64,000 bases of DNA from Hondaea fermentalgiana. Lineage: Eukaryota; Sar; Bigyra; Thraustochytrida; Thraustochytriidae. The stretch lies in NCBI GenBank assembly GCA_014084085.1, contig NPFB01000005.1:588707-652706 (forward strand). Reading direction: 5' to 3'. Positions 10,801 through 18,212 of this stretch are shown one piece after another. Position 1 is the stretch's first letter, and each line of letters opens with the position of its first letter. The position numbers and the translations under genes are program-made. A model generated the notes under the pieces. It worked only from the letters and a program-made list of their open reading frames with translations. It had not been told where the DNA came from and did no database searches.

Positions 10801-11672
10801 GCTGCTTCTTGATCTTTGCTGCTGCCGGATGGCCCGGCCGTTTTACCACCGGAACCCGTATCGCTGCGCCTACGAACAAAGGATGCTTGAACGCGCGGCT
10901 CTGTGTCGCCATCGTCGTAGGCGATATCGTACGTCCCGTCGCGATTTACACGTTCGATCCTCCCCGCAAAGTAGCGTTGCCCGTTTTTGTAACGCGCTTC
11001 TACGAGGTCCCCGCGACGTAAGGGCTCTTGCGCATCTTCGCCGTCCGTGGTAAGGTATTCGTCGTCTTCAGTAGCAAACCCATCTCCCCCCCTTCCGCCA
11101 GCTCCCCTTGTACCGCCTCCAGATCCGACCTCGGCCAAGAGCTGTTGATAGTCGACGGTCGTGCGGCCGTCACCAAAAGTCTGCATGGCTTCTCGGAGGT
11201 CGCCCGGATTAAAGTCGATCTTGAGACCCTTGAGAACGCGACCAAGGTCGCGAGCATGGATAGTACCATTAGCTTTTCGATCAGCAGCTTCGAAGGCTTG
11301 AAGGAAGCGGTCCTTATCTCGCTGAGAGTTCATTTTAGCCTCGAGCTTGTCGATGAGCTCGATGCGCGAGCCCGCACCCGCTTTAGGCTTTCGGACAGAT
11401 CCTCCGCGCGGCGAGATTTGTATGTCATCTCCGGCGCTCACAGCCTCGCCCTTGACACGGATGGAGCGCTCTGCGACGCCGCTTTCAAAGTCGCCATCGT
11501 CGTAGTCGATGTCGTACGTGCCGTCCCTGTTGGCGCGTGCAATTTTACCAGCATACCAGCGTGGGCCTCCCTTGAACTTGGCCTCGACGCGTGTACCTTG
11601 GCGCAAAGCGCGGCCGGCACCGCCGCCGCCGCCGCCACCGCCACCACCACTGCTTCTTCTTGCGGGCGGCAT
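4833..11672 (-). CDS. Giant protein with 16 Tudor-like repeats and about 11 EF-hand motifs
   Basis: A 2279-residue protein. Sixteen copies of a roughly 47-residue unit with the pattern GxxVEARxxxGxxxYxGxI followed by DGTYDIxYDDGDxE are visible between about residues 24 and 1441. The pattern (basic/aromatic first strand, then a DGD turn) matches Tudor/Agenet-like beta barrels. EF-hands lie between Tudor units (near residues 127 and 314) and as a cluster at about 1474-2164; loops such as DVDGDGYISRIE, DRNGDGRLSYRE, DKDGDGCVERKA, DTDKDGFVSHAE and DRNGDGKITSVE keep canonical ligands, others are degenerate. RS-rich linkers join them. The ATG at 11672 is the first in frame; its context is weak (T at -3) and a 13-codon upstream ORF starts at 11803. 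No single known protein is recognised. Calcium-dependent scaffolding is inferred; whether the Tudor units bind methylated ligands cannot be told. Confidence 0.85.
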   Translation of the reverse strand: MPPARRSSGGGGGGGGGGAGRALRQGTRVEAKFKGGPRWYAGKIARANRDGTYDIDYDDGDFESGVAERSIRVKGEAVSAGDDIQISPRGGSVRKPKAGAGSRIELIDKLEAKMNSQRDKDRFLQAFEAADRKANGTIHARDLGRVLKGLKIDFNPGDLREAMQTFGDGRTTVDYQQLLAEVGSGGGTRGAGGRGGDGFATEDDEYLTTDGEDAQEPLRRGDLVEARYKNGQRYFAGRIERVNRDGTYDIAYDDGDTEPRVQASFVRRRSDTGSGGKTAGPSGSSKDQEAAQIADMLGSINTTEKTITDLQDNFEMLDQDATGKISAREFERNVERARFGIPFSVLKDVSRSLGGAQGKVRYGIFVKAIRIASGQSGRNSPQKRRSGGGRGKFTEDLVGDGEASFRPGQRIEARMRRGRRYVPGVIERKRPDGTYDIMYDDGDTETRVTASLIRAALPTVDALSSGVADHDHEDDRFDSQDGPREGDKVEARYKGGRKYYKGTVERVHPDGSCDIAYADGDFERRVAPASIRVIGASEGGAGRKSRSPSRRGARFDSQADSDLDGDDAGAISEDQGPLRRGDRVEALYKRGKKWYAGTVEKVYASGACDIAYDDGDRETRVAARFVQRAPASSNRTGGRQPRGRATFNADDTDDDDANPHTRGRFGRNRGDEKEELQRGSRVEARFRGGSKWYKGKVMRANPDGSFAISYDDGDRELKVPAHMVRSLEPDEGGASPRAGGRSSARASFRVGQNVEAKFRRGRKFYAGKIVRDNRDGTFAIDYADGDRERSVDASLIRALDNDGMISGEESEADAGFQRGDQVEARYKGGRRFVQGKILRLNPNGTYNIAYTDGNREQGVRPEDIRKLTAGATASGLLRVGTAVEARFRRGRKWYKGKITRAHADETYDIHYVDGDRETRVPASLVRSLEDAPTSAETDLEDGGSPELARGDRVEALFKGGRRYYKGKIVRKNPDGTYAIHYDDGDRETHVERSKIRPLDGGGGARLSPSRNRAAKAGFDSADEDQASDIQRGDRVEARFRGGRKFYKGKVARVNRDGSFDINFDDGDREQGISPENVRKLVNEAGAGTKLRVGSRVEAKFRGGAKYYKGKITRVHSNGSADIAYDDGDVERMVPSSKIRSLDSPGDASSEEDELQVGSRVEAKYRGGAKMYKGKITRVNGDGTYDISYDDGDKERNVVKRNIRTLGARSPRTKHRTAERGDRVEARYKNGKRFYKGVVERAYPDGSCDIKYDDGDFERRVKPESIKLLDQGGRGSQSPRARRTREPETEDDDDEDEGNRREEALHEGDRVEARFRGGQKYYPGKITRVNRDGSCAILYDDGDRELRVKRNMIRTKTSRRSPTRSRSPRSRARRSPHESPSSGSEDQEGGFRQGERVEARFKGKTKFYKGKIVRVRANGTFDIDYDDGDKETHVDARLIRRLAGARGRSPRRGARATETDEESESGEELAALLGRIFKKGFRKGAMRNYQEVFDSFDVDGDGYISRIELGHALDKLGLQYTKVELRSMVRLLDRNGDGRLSYREFVQLLKRHQSGSRGGSRGRRRGARDDSEDDSEDDSEADSASDSRRSRNRQSSPRRGKERRSTRRHSPRRRRLPSRSPSPSASEWSESDVDGDEEWDSDAEDALAGGVVVRNFENYVGKILLKDTRKRFKAVFERADNHGRGYLEASKVQRVLGKLGIRKRISGNLQAKLVRKYGRGTRSKIFYRDLVAGCKEAASGTQDDESHAARVGRLLPRLKRAMVEYDVEAQIREKLDKDGDGCVERKALADMLAQVASIKRTEKPALLEVLANFLGDNGKIKFEEVVEFCRNYDAEADAPGWKRATSNVDIQKGIAALRAERERMEKEGIDPLVFQVLRKLGHVVSDALSSGAAADYSDAFELFDTDKDGFVSHAEMSRALESLGFDLTPEEVTKVLAKLDTDHKGHKMDYRHFLMFVTRGSDRDQWALSASGALVGTTSAGQMESDIRHKIRKMAMQKRTGYTTILKAFKNIDKNGKGYVSKRSLRKVASNQGWALTHEDLACLSARFDLKGEDRFAYKQFVSFLSLEDDAVYGVERRLVQFVASMTEQGAGMRECFKLFDRNGDGKITSVELVSAMLKIGFPVSREEAQELIRRVDVDRDGKISFVEFARAFGPKPLAGAPAVGEEPSDENAQSNSNMQLLDRNSSGLESAFLGDWTEGFIVPDGKIPLAPKGSVGEWLEKTASPLEKRNFFAFLHLVSNFEKRLGLQQAEPETKAAGGDDLILQLGTRLKVSMKFLNS
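7350..11605 (-). repeat. Coding tandem array of 16 Tudor-like units
   Basis: On the minus strand a degenerate unit of about 140 nt recurs sixteen times inside the giant Tudor/EF-hand gene, with variable RS-rich spacers so that the period is roughly 200-600 nt. Units share the residues VEAR, YKGKI and YDDGD but differ at many codons, so the array is an old amplification and not a recent one. Confidence 0.85.
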
Positions 11673-13717
11673 CGAAGGACTGACCTTGATTCGAGACCTG
11701 AGTTTGTTCTGTTTCTCTCTCTCGTCGAGTCCACCTCGGCCACCAGGTGGTCCTCGACTTTTTACTGGCCAACCTTCTCGCCTGCCGGGGTCCTCCACGG
11801 CATAAGACAGTCAGCGAGCAGGTGACAGAGGGCAGGAGCCCAGTATTATCAACATGAACATCATCATCATCTTGAACATCGTCGTCGTCGGGTAAAAAGG
11901 GGCTCGAGAAACCCACTTGTGAAGTGGCCCAAATAGAGGCCCAACGGCTCTGCACTGCTTCCGTGCGCGTTGCGCGCGACGCTTGCGGACGTTACATGTG
12001 GAGGTCAGCGTCGGCGCAGGCCGGGCAAGCCGACCAAGCCGGCCAAGCCGTGCCGTACACTGACTGGCTGACTCGCTCGCTCGCTCGCTCGCCATACTGG
12101 CTGCGGACAAGTTCGTCGCTGCGACTGTCGAGTGATTGTGCACGGGATCGACGGGTCATCAAGAAGAGGGCTGCCTTTCGTTCAGGAGCGCAAAAACTGA
12201 CGTCGTTTCGGTCCCAGCCCAAAAGTAGCCAGGCTACTGCTTTGACTCGTAGTAAGCCCAGAGAGACCGATTCTTCGATCGACGTTGTCGGTGCGGCAAC
12301 CAGAAGGATCGATATCGATCAAGATCGATCGAGGGCATCGGTACACATTTACCCGACTCCTCTCCCACTGGCAGCCAGCGAGACGAAAACGAAAGAAAGT
12401 AGAAGACAAAGATGAGTAGGCGAGCAGGCTACACGACTCCGCCGTCTTTCCGGCAAAGCTCAAGACACCTAGCAGCTGCCACTGCTGCCAACAAAGCCGT
12501 CTTTCTTTCTCCGAGAGCGCCGCGTTGCGGGAGCGCTCTCGCCTCACTTGGAGTTGAGAGCGAGCCCAGCGCACCCAGCTTGTTCCGTGTCCCATATTAT
12601 CCACGTATGGATGTTTGAGGCTAATTTACACAACAAGACCCCGCGCATGCTTTGAAATTTGCACTTGGAGCTAACGACCGGCCAGCCCGAAAGGCACGTT
12701 CGCGGTACTCTCGCCCGGCCCGAGCCCGCGCTCCGGAACCGTCGTGCCGCGGCGCCTTTCCACCTCCTCCTGTCTGCCTCTGCGCTCCCACTCTCCCCTC
12801 GCTCCCTCGCCTCCCTCCGCACGTTACTGGCGAGCTCCGCCTCTTTATTCTCCAAGATCAGCGCCATAAGCCCAAAAAAGAGAAAGAAAAAAAAAAAGAG
12901 CCCCGGGGCGAGGAAACCGTCTGGAGGGGCATGCCGCACGTCTTTCTTTCTCGGCTCGCCCTCTTCGCCCTCAGTCCGGTACGGCCTTCACGTCTGAACA
13001 AGAACATAAGACGCGGACGGGACGCGGCGGCGGGCGAGCGCGGCGAGGCGCTCGACTCCGGAGCGGCCCCCGCGGCGGGCGAAGGGAAAAAAGCAGGGCG
13101 GCGGGGAGGCCGCAGCAAACAGGCAAAAAGCAGGCGCCACGAGACCGCGGCGAGCCCCGCCCTCCCTGCCTGCCTCCCTCGGCGGCCGCTCCCGCCCGCG
13201 CTCCCTGCCCNNNNNNNNNNNNNNNNNNNNNNNNNNNNNNNNNNNNNNNNNNNNNNNNNNNNNNNNNNNNNNNNNNNNNNNNNNNNNNNNNNNNNNNNNN
13301 NNNNNNNNNNTGGACGCCGGGCCCGCGCGCGGAGACGGGACGCACGCCCGCCCGCCCGCGAGGAGACGCGCGCCGCGCGCCGGCGGACGCGACGCGGCGC
13401 CATCGCGCATCGATCGCGAGGCCCGGGCAGGCGAGGAAGGAGCCCGCGGTTTTTGAAAACTGGCCAAACGCGAGGGCGAACATAGAGGCAACGCGCGCGG
13501 CGACGGCGACGCGGACGGCGACGCGGACGGCAAGGAGCGCGTGGTGCGAGGCGTGCACCTAGGCCTGCCCTCTCGCTCTCCCGTGCGGCCTCTTCCCTTC
13601 CTGCAAAGTCCGGACGAGAAAAGCCGAGCGAGGCAGCAGAGGAGATCCGTCTTGCGAAACGCGGCGAAGACGACGACGACAAAGACGAGGCTAGCAGGAA
13701 CCGTGCGCGAGGTCGCG
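11673..13717. other. Divergent intergenic region with scaffold gap, no gene seen
   Basis: About 2 kb between the Tudor/EF-hand start and the WEE1 start. It holds a 13-codon upstream ORF for the left gene (11803 down to 11762), a CTCG repeat around 12071-12090, GATC-rich sequence near 12311-12335, very GC-rich sequence around the N run, and GACGGC repeats at about 13500-13530. Several open frames exist but start from non-ATG codons, have low-complexity Arg/Ala composition and no domain, so none is called. Confidence 0.6.
13211..13310. other. Assembly gap (100 N)
   Basis: Exactly 100 N, the conventional placeholder for a gap of unknown size. Both edges are extremely GC-rich and low in complexity, a likely reason for assembly failure. 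Confidence 0.99.
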
Positions 13718-16321
13718 ATGCCCGGAGGCGTGGTCAAGGCGAACGCCAGCAATGGCAACAGACTGCTGGACTCGCCGAGCGGTCGCGCGCAGTCGCCCGC
13801 GTGGAAACGTCGCAAGATGCATACGCCCGTGCGGTTCCGTCGATCCTCGACGCCTCGCCTCGATGACCTCGACACGATGGCGCTAAACGATGGCGAGGAT
13901 TCCAGAGTGGAGCGACCCGACAGCACGCGAAAAGCGCTCTTCGACACACCAGACTCCAAGGAAAACTCACGCATGCGCAGAAACGTAGACTTTGGCACGC
14001 CCGAGAGGGACTCGGACGGCATGCTGGACGGTATGCGGCCGTCTAACGTGAATCCGTTTTACACAAACTTGAACGATTCATCCATTTCGAACGGGAGCGC
14101 GGCCAGCGCCTGTCCCTCGCAGGCGCCGGGACAGAGCTTTGCTCGTGACGACTCCCCCGACGCGACCATGCTCTTTGCCAGCCCCGGCACGGCTCACCGC
14201 CGAAGGCATACACGCAAAGGCCTCATGACCCATTCCTCGAGCGCAGGCTCGATACTTAGCGACGAACAAGAAACCCATCGCGATACCTTCCGCAACAAGA
14301 GCAGACACAGGCTCGAGAGGGAGAGCGACAGCGACGACGACAATGACGACGACGATGACGATAACGATGACCAGGTCAACGGCAAGGCGCCCCTAAACTT
14401 TTCCTCAATCTCGCTGCTACCAGGCCAAAGTGGCGACCAGACAGCACGCAAGCCATTGAGGAGACGACGTGGGGGCAGCGGCCTGATCGAGGACGGAGAA
14501 GGCAGGTTCGGGCCTTTGTTCTTTGACGCCGGCGAGTCGCCAGTCCCCGTAATGCCGAGCACCGCCAAGAAACCCGCCGCATCACGCGAAGCACCTTCGA
14601 CGCCAATTCTCCCGCAAAGCCCGGCATCTCCATGCTCAAATCAGAGCATGTCGCCTTCTGACCTTTGCAACCAAATGAAGCGCACGTGCAGCGTCTCCGG
14701 GGTCAAGGGGTTTGCTGCGCGTGAAATGAGCAGTGGCGGCTCACGAAGCGCCAGCAGCTATGGCAGCCGGAGCATCGACTCGCCAGCGCAAACGGGCGAC
14801 AACCAGCACGATGACTTGATTGACGAAGAGGAAGAGATCGCCTCGAGCGTCCCGCGACGCTTTTTGCGCGACCACGCGACGGCAAGTCCTCTGCCCCCCC
14901 AGCATTCCCCGCTGCCCGCTCGAACACCTTGTCCAGCATCGACAATGCGAGGCAGGGCCGCACGTCGCGCAAGAGGCATATCCGAGTGCTCCTCGGGCGG
15001 CCCGGTCGTGCGGTCGCGATTCAAGGAAGAGTTCGAAGAAGTTGGAATCCTTGGCACTGGCACCTTTGGAACAGTCTTCAAGTGCCGCAACAGGCTCGAT
15101 GGCTGTCTGTATGCCGTCAAGGTGACCAAACAACGATTTAAGGGCCGCGCCGATCGCGAGCGCGTGCTCAAGGAAGTCTTTGCGCTCTCGGCTCTGTGTA
15201 ATGAAGAGGATAGTCCACACATTGTGCGCTACTTTGGCGCCTTTGTGGAGGATGGCCGTCTGTTTATCCAGACAGAACTCTGCGACAAGAGCCTTCAGGA
15301 CATGATTCGCAGCGAGACGTACCCCAATGGACTCGAAGCTGCGGCTCGAACGCTCGCGCGTCAGGTCCTCGAGGGGCTTTCGAGTCTTCACAAGCACAAC
15401 CTTGTGCATCTCGACATCAAGCCAGCCAACATTTTTGTGAAAAATGGCGTCTTCAAGGTCGGTGACCTTGGTCACGCCTGCCTGGCGCGCATCCAGGGTT
15501 CAGAAGAGGAGAACCCAGTCGGCGGCGCAACGCCTGCTTCGGGCGCTGGCATTAGCAGGACAAGCCCTGCGCTTGATTTCGCTGCAACGGCTTCGCAGTC
15601 GCCTCTCCGTGCGGACTCGCGGCTCCCTCGTCCGCCGCCCCTCGGCACCTGCTCGCCTGACAAGAGTCGTCGCCCGACTTCAATTTGCGATGCGAGCCGA
15701 ACCCCTCTTCGACGAATGGGATCGCTGCTCTCTGTGGACGCCTCTTCCCCGTCGATGCTCATGTTCGATTCGGACAAAAAAGCGCCGCGTCGTGGCCAGC
15801 AGCAAGAACAGCCGGCGTACGTGCAAGACGTGGAGGAAGGTGACTCGCGGTACATGGCGATGGAGATTTTGAACGAGGACTACAGGCAGCTGACCAAGGG
15901 CGATATTTTTTCGCTGGGCGCGTCGCTCTACGAAATGTGTCTTGGTCACGAGCTTCCTGCAAATGGCCCCGAATGGCACGATATTCGGGCAGGTAAATTG
16001 AGCCAGGAGGCCCTCTCGCGCGTGTCGCCCGACATGCAGTCGCTCATCCGTTTGATGCTGGGGAAGGACCCGGTTGCGCGTCCGAGTGCTGAAGCCTTGC
16101 TCGTATCTGGTGGTCCCGGCGGTATTCTTCGCACGGCCTGGGAGAGCCAGCTTGCGCGCGAAAAGGCTGCTGCAGATGAATATCGCAAGGAGCTTGCCCG
16201 GATGAAGGCCGCGAGTGCATTTGCCAATGCCGGCTACTTGCACCAGCAAGTAGCCGGTGGTTTTGACCCGGGTTCGTTCGAGGACGCCAAGTATCGAATG
16301 CGGAGGTCCAATACCATGTGA
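13718..16321 (+). CDS. WEE1: WEE1-family protein kinase (CDK inhibitory kinase)
   Basis: An 867-residue kinase expected to phosphorylate the inhibitory Tyr of CDK1 and delay mitosis. The kinase domain runs from about residue 433 to 805: glycine loop GTGTFGTVF, VAIK-type AVKV, catalytic loop HLDIKPANIF, DLG in place of DFG, and the Wee1 signature EEGDSRYMAMEIL followed by DIFSLG. DLG and EEGDSR together separate Wee1/Myt1 kinases from others. The long N-terminal region is disordered and dotted with SP/TP sites (CDK targets) and an acidic D-rich run. About 110 low-complexity residues (roughly 590-700) are inserted in the activation loop, where animal WEE1 has a short segment. The ATG at 13718 has G at -3; the frame is open upstream but without an ATG. 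Soluble, no membrane helix, so Wee1 more than Myt1. Confidence 0.9.
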   Translation: MPGGVVKANASNGNRLLDSPSGRAQSPAWKRRKMHTPVRFRRSSTPRLDDLDTMALNDGEDSRVERPDSTRKALFDTPDSKENSRMRRNVDFGTPERDSDGMLDGMRPSNVNPFYTNLNDSSISNGSAASACPSQAPGQSFARDDSPDATMLFASPGTAHRRRHTRKGLMTHSSSAGSILSDEQETHRDTFRNKSRHRLERESDSDDDNDDDDDDNDDQVNGKAPLNFSSISLLPGQSGDQTARKPLRRRRGGSGLIEDGEGRFGPLFFDAGESPVPVMPSTAKKPAASREAPSTPILPQSPASPCSNQSMSPSDLCNQMKRTCSVSGVKGFAAREMSSGGSRSASSYGSRSIDSPAQTGDNQHDDLIDEEEEIASSVPRRFLRDHATASPLPPQHSPLPARTPCPASTMRGRAARRARGISECSSGGPVVRSRFKEEFEEVGILGTGTFGTVFKCRNRLDGCLYAVKVTKQRFKGRADRERVLKEVFALSALCNEEDSPHIVRYFGAFVEDGRLFIQTELCDKSLQDMIRSETYPNGLEAAARTLARQVLEGLSSLHKHNLVHLDIKPANIFVKNGVFKVGDLGHACLARIQGSEEENPVGGATPASGAGISRTSPALDFAATASQSPLRADSRLPRPPPLGTCSPDKSRRPTSICDASRTPLRRMGSLLSVDASSPSMLMFDSDKKAPRRGQQQEQPAYVQDVEEGDSRYMAMEILNEDYRQLTKGDIFSLGASLYEMCLGHELPANGPEWHDIRAGKLSQEALSRVSPDMQSLIRLMLGKDPVARPSAEALLVSGGPGGILRTAWESQLAREKAAADEYRKELARMKAASAFANAGYLHQQVAGGFDPGSFEDAKYRMRRSNTM

Positions 16322-16954
16322 TGAAACGAAGTTGATGATGACGCGCAATTTTCTCTGCCGAATTTGAAGAAGTGCTGGAATCACCTTTGGTGATGATGAT
16401 GAAGTAATAAAACGAAACCAACGACCATGACGAAACAAAAAAACGAACGATTTTTCTGCATGTACTATTGCAATCTACGCATGTTTACGGTCATATTCCA
16501 GACGTACTTGCCGTATTTGCATTCTGCATCTGCGGACAGGTACCCATTGTTTCCATGAAGGACAAATGTCGGCTCTCCACGCAGTCAAGTATTCACCAAC
16601 AAGGGTGCAAAAAGCAAGATCAACTCCAGTTCGACGCTTTTGACATCACCCATTGGCATTGTGCGCTTGGTCCAAGCTCTGCTGCAATGTGCTGTTGTGT
16701 AATGAATGCGCCGTACCACACGCGAGTCCACAAGAAATAAATTAATAGAAAAGTGACGGGCACCGTTGATGCCAACTTGGCAATGAAAGCAGACTTTTCA
16801 TGAGTCAGTCGTCTGAGAGTCACTGCTCTGCTCTGACAGGCCCAATTCTTCTCTGCTATTAGTCCCAGTCACAGTACTGACCCGCTCCAACGGACATTTT
16901 CACATCAAAAGAATTTTTGCTTGTCAAACTTTATTCCAGCGGCATGCAAGCGGC
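16322..16954 (+). other. Intergenic region between WEE1 and helical-repeat gene
   Basis: Contains the WEE1 3' end, with AATAAA at about 16406, and the promoter of the next gene. Clustered GTCA/CAGT words occur near 16805-16880. No gene is supported; the 90-codon open frame at 16468-16740 has no ATG at its start and no recognisable domain. Confidence 0.5.
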
Positions 16955-18157
16955 ATGGCCGACTTGTTCGCACGATACGAAGATGATGACGTGCTCCAAA
17001 AGATGGAGCGACTTGCCGCTGAGGGCGCATTTGGTAAGAATGCAAATGCAGTAGAGAGCGTAGGCATTCGTCTCCTTTCGTTCCTTGCGCGCGGCGTCAA
17101 ATGCTCGCCGCGAGAAAAACGAAGAGCAGCCGCACTTTGTGGGCGTTTGGCCCGAGAAAGCTGTGCTCTCAAGCAATATCCTCTTGGCTGCGAACTGGTC
17201 GACTGGCAGGCTAAACTCCTTCAGGAAAGTGGAAATGCAACGACGGCTTTAGTCAAATTAGAGCGTTTTTCATCTGCGCTTGCACTCGATGAGCTGTCGC
17301 CAGAAGTGCTCTTGAGACTCACTTCTCTACTCGTTGCCAACAAGAGATTCTCTGACGCTTTTCCGTTTGCACGTGCGACCGTCAACGCTTGCGAGCAGCT
17401 CGAGCTCACCCAGCTGCTCCCTGTGGCCTTGCACACCTTTGCCATTGTCCTGGAAGGCAATCGAAATTACGAACGTGCGCATGACGTCTACAAAGAAGCG
17501 TTTCTTCTGGCTAGCGCAAGTGGTGACAAGCAACTTGCGACGAGCTTTCTTAGGAGCTGGAAAGCTTGCGCCGAGTCTATTTCTACTCGCCAACGACCAG
17601 GACGCAAGAGCGCCGAAAAGGCTCTGAAGCTTGCGGAAGCTCTCTTGAAGGCAAACGTAGGCGCAGAGAATGCGGCGCAAGCTCGAGATGGAAAGAAACA
17701 GTTGCGTCGCGTCGATGACAAGCTTGAGGACAAAGAGGCTGAAATGTGGGTGTCTCGTCGGCAAGAACGCGCTCGCCTATTCTCGGCGCGAGAAAACGCG
17801 ATGCAAAAACAGCAAAAAGCTGCGAAGTCGTCTGTGAAGATGAAGACGGCGCGTCAAGCTTCTCCGCAGCACTTGCGCGTTGAATGTGGGAGAGACCGTC
17901 GAATCGAAGAGTCAAATCTTTCACCACTGTCATCGTCATCGTCATCATCATCATCGTCGTCTTCGCCATCTTCTTCTTCTTCTTCGTGCTTTGCACCCCC
18001 TCGCACCTCGCCGCCTCCACAACAAAATTCAGAGAGAGCCGGGTGCGTTCCTAATTTGCAGGTATTATCATCACCATCACGGTCTCCTGCATGCAAATTC
18101 CCGCGCTCACGTAAAACGCTCTGGGAGCCGGGTTCACGGCTTCGTCCACTACAATAA
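16955..18157 (+). CDS. Helical-repeat (TPR-like) protein with Ser-rich tail, function unknown
   Basis: A 400-residue protein. Residues 1-230 are almost all helix with a TPR-like spacing of Ala, Leu and Tyr pairs (for example SGNATTALVKLERFSSALAL and NYERAHDVYKEAFLLASAS), so an alpha-solenoid is likely. Residues 230-300 are charged and helical, possibly a coiled coil. The tail from about 325 is Ser/Pro-rich, with poly-Ser from TCA/TCG repeats at 17928-17985. The ATG at 16955 has an excellent context (GGCATGG); a second ATG eleven bases upstream opens an overlapping frame. The stop is only 55 bp from the convergent SYLF gene, and a possible AATAAA lies 13 bp after the stop. No orthologue is recognised, and the solenoid call is from pattern only. 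Confidence 0.7.
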   Translation: MADLFARYEDDDVLQKMERLAAEGAFGKNANAVESVGIRLLSFLARGVKCSPREKRRAAALCGRLARESCALKQYPLGCELVDWQAKLLQESGNATTALVKLERFSSALALDELSPEVLLRLTSLLVANKRFSDAFPFARATVNACEQLELTQLLPVALHTFAIVLEGNRNYERAHDVYKEAFLLASASGDKQLATSFLRSWKACAESISTRQRPGRKSAEKALKLAEALLKANVGAENAAQARDGKKQLRRVDDKLEDKEAEMWVSRRQERARLFSARENAMQKQQKAAKSSVKMKTARQASPQHLRVECGRDRRIEESNLSPLSSSSSSSSSSSSPSSSSSSCFAPPRTSPPPQQNSERAGCVPNLQVLSSPSRSPACKFPRSRKTLWEPGSRLRPLQ

Positions 18158-18212
18158 CAGTATTTTATGAATAAAGAGAGCAGATTCCGTACATGTACTA
18201 CTACACGAGTAT

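Noticed and set aside
4833..11672. Possibility that the Tudor/EF-hand frame is several genes
   Set aside because: One uninterrupted frame of 2279 codons with the same repeat and EF-hand style throughout; no internal stop.
11924..12604. Open frames of 140-163 codons on both strands in the Tudor/WEE1 intergenic region
   Set aside because: They overlap each other, have Arg/Ser-rich composition, and show no domain or splice support.
12652..14022. Frames running through the first N gap
   Set aside because: They depend on undefined bases and very GC-rich low-complexity flanks.
16468..16740. 90-codon Cys-rich frame downstream of WEE1
   Set aside because: It does not start with ATG and lies where the WEE1 3' UTR is expected.
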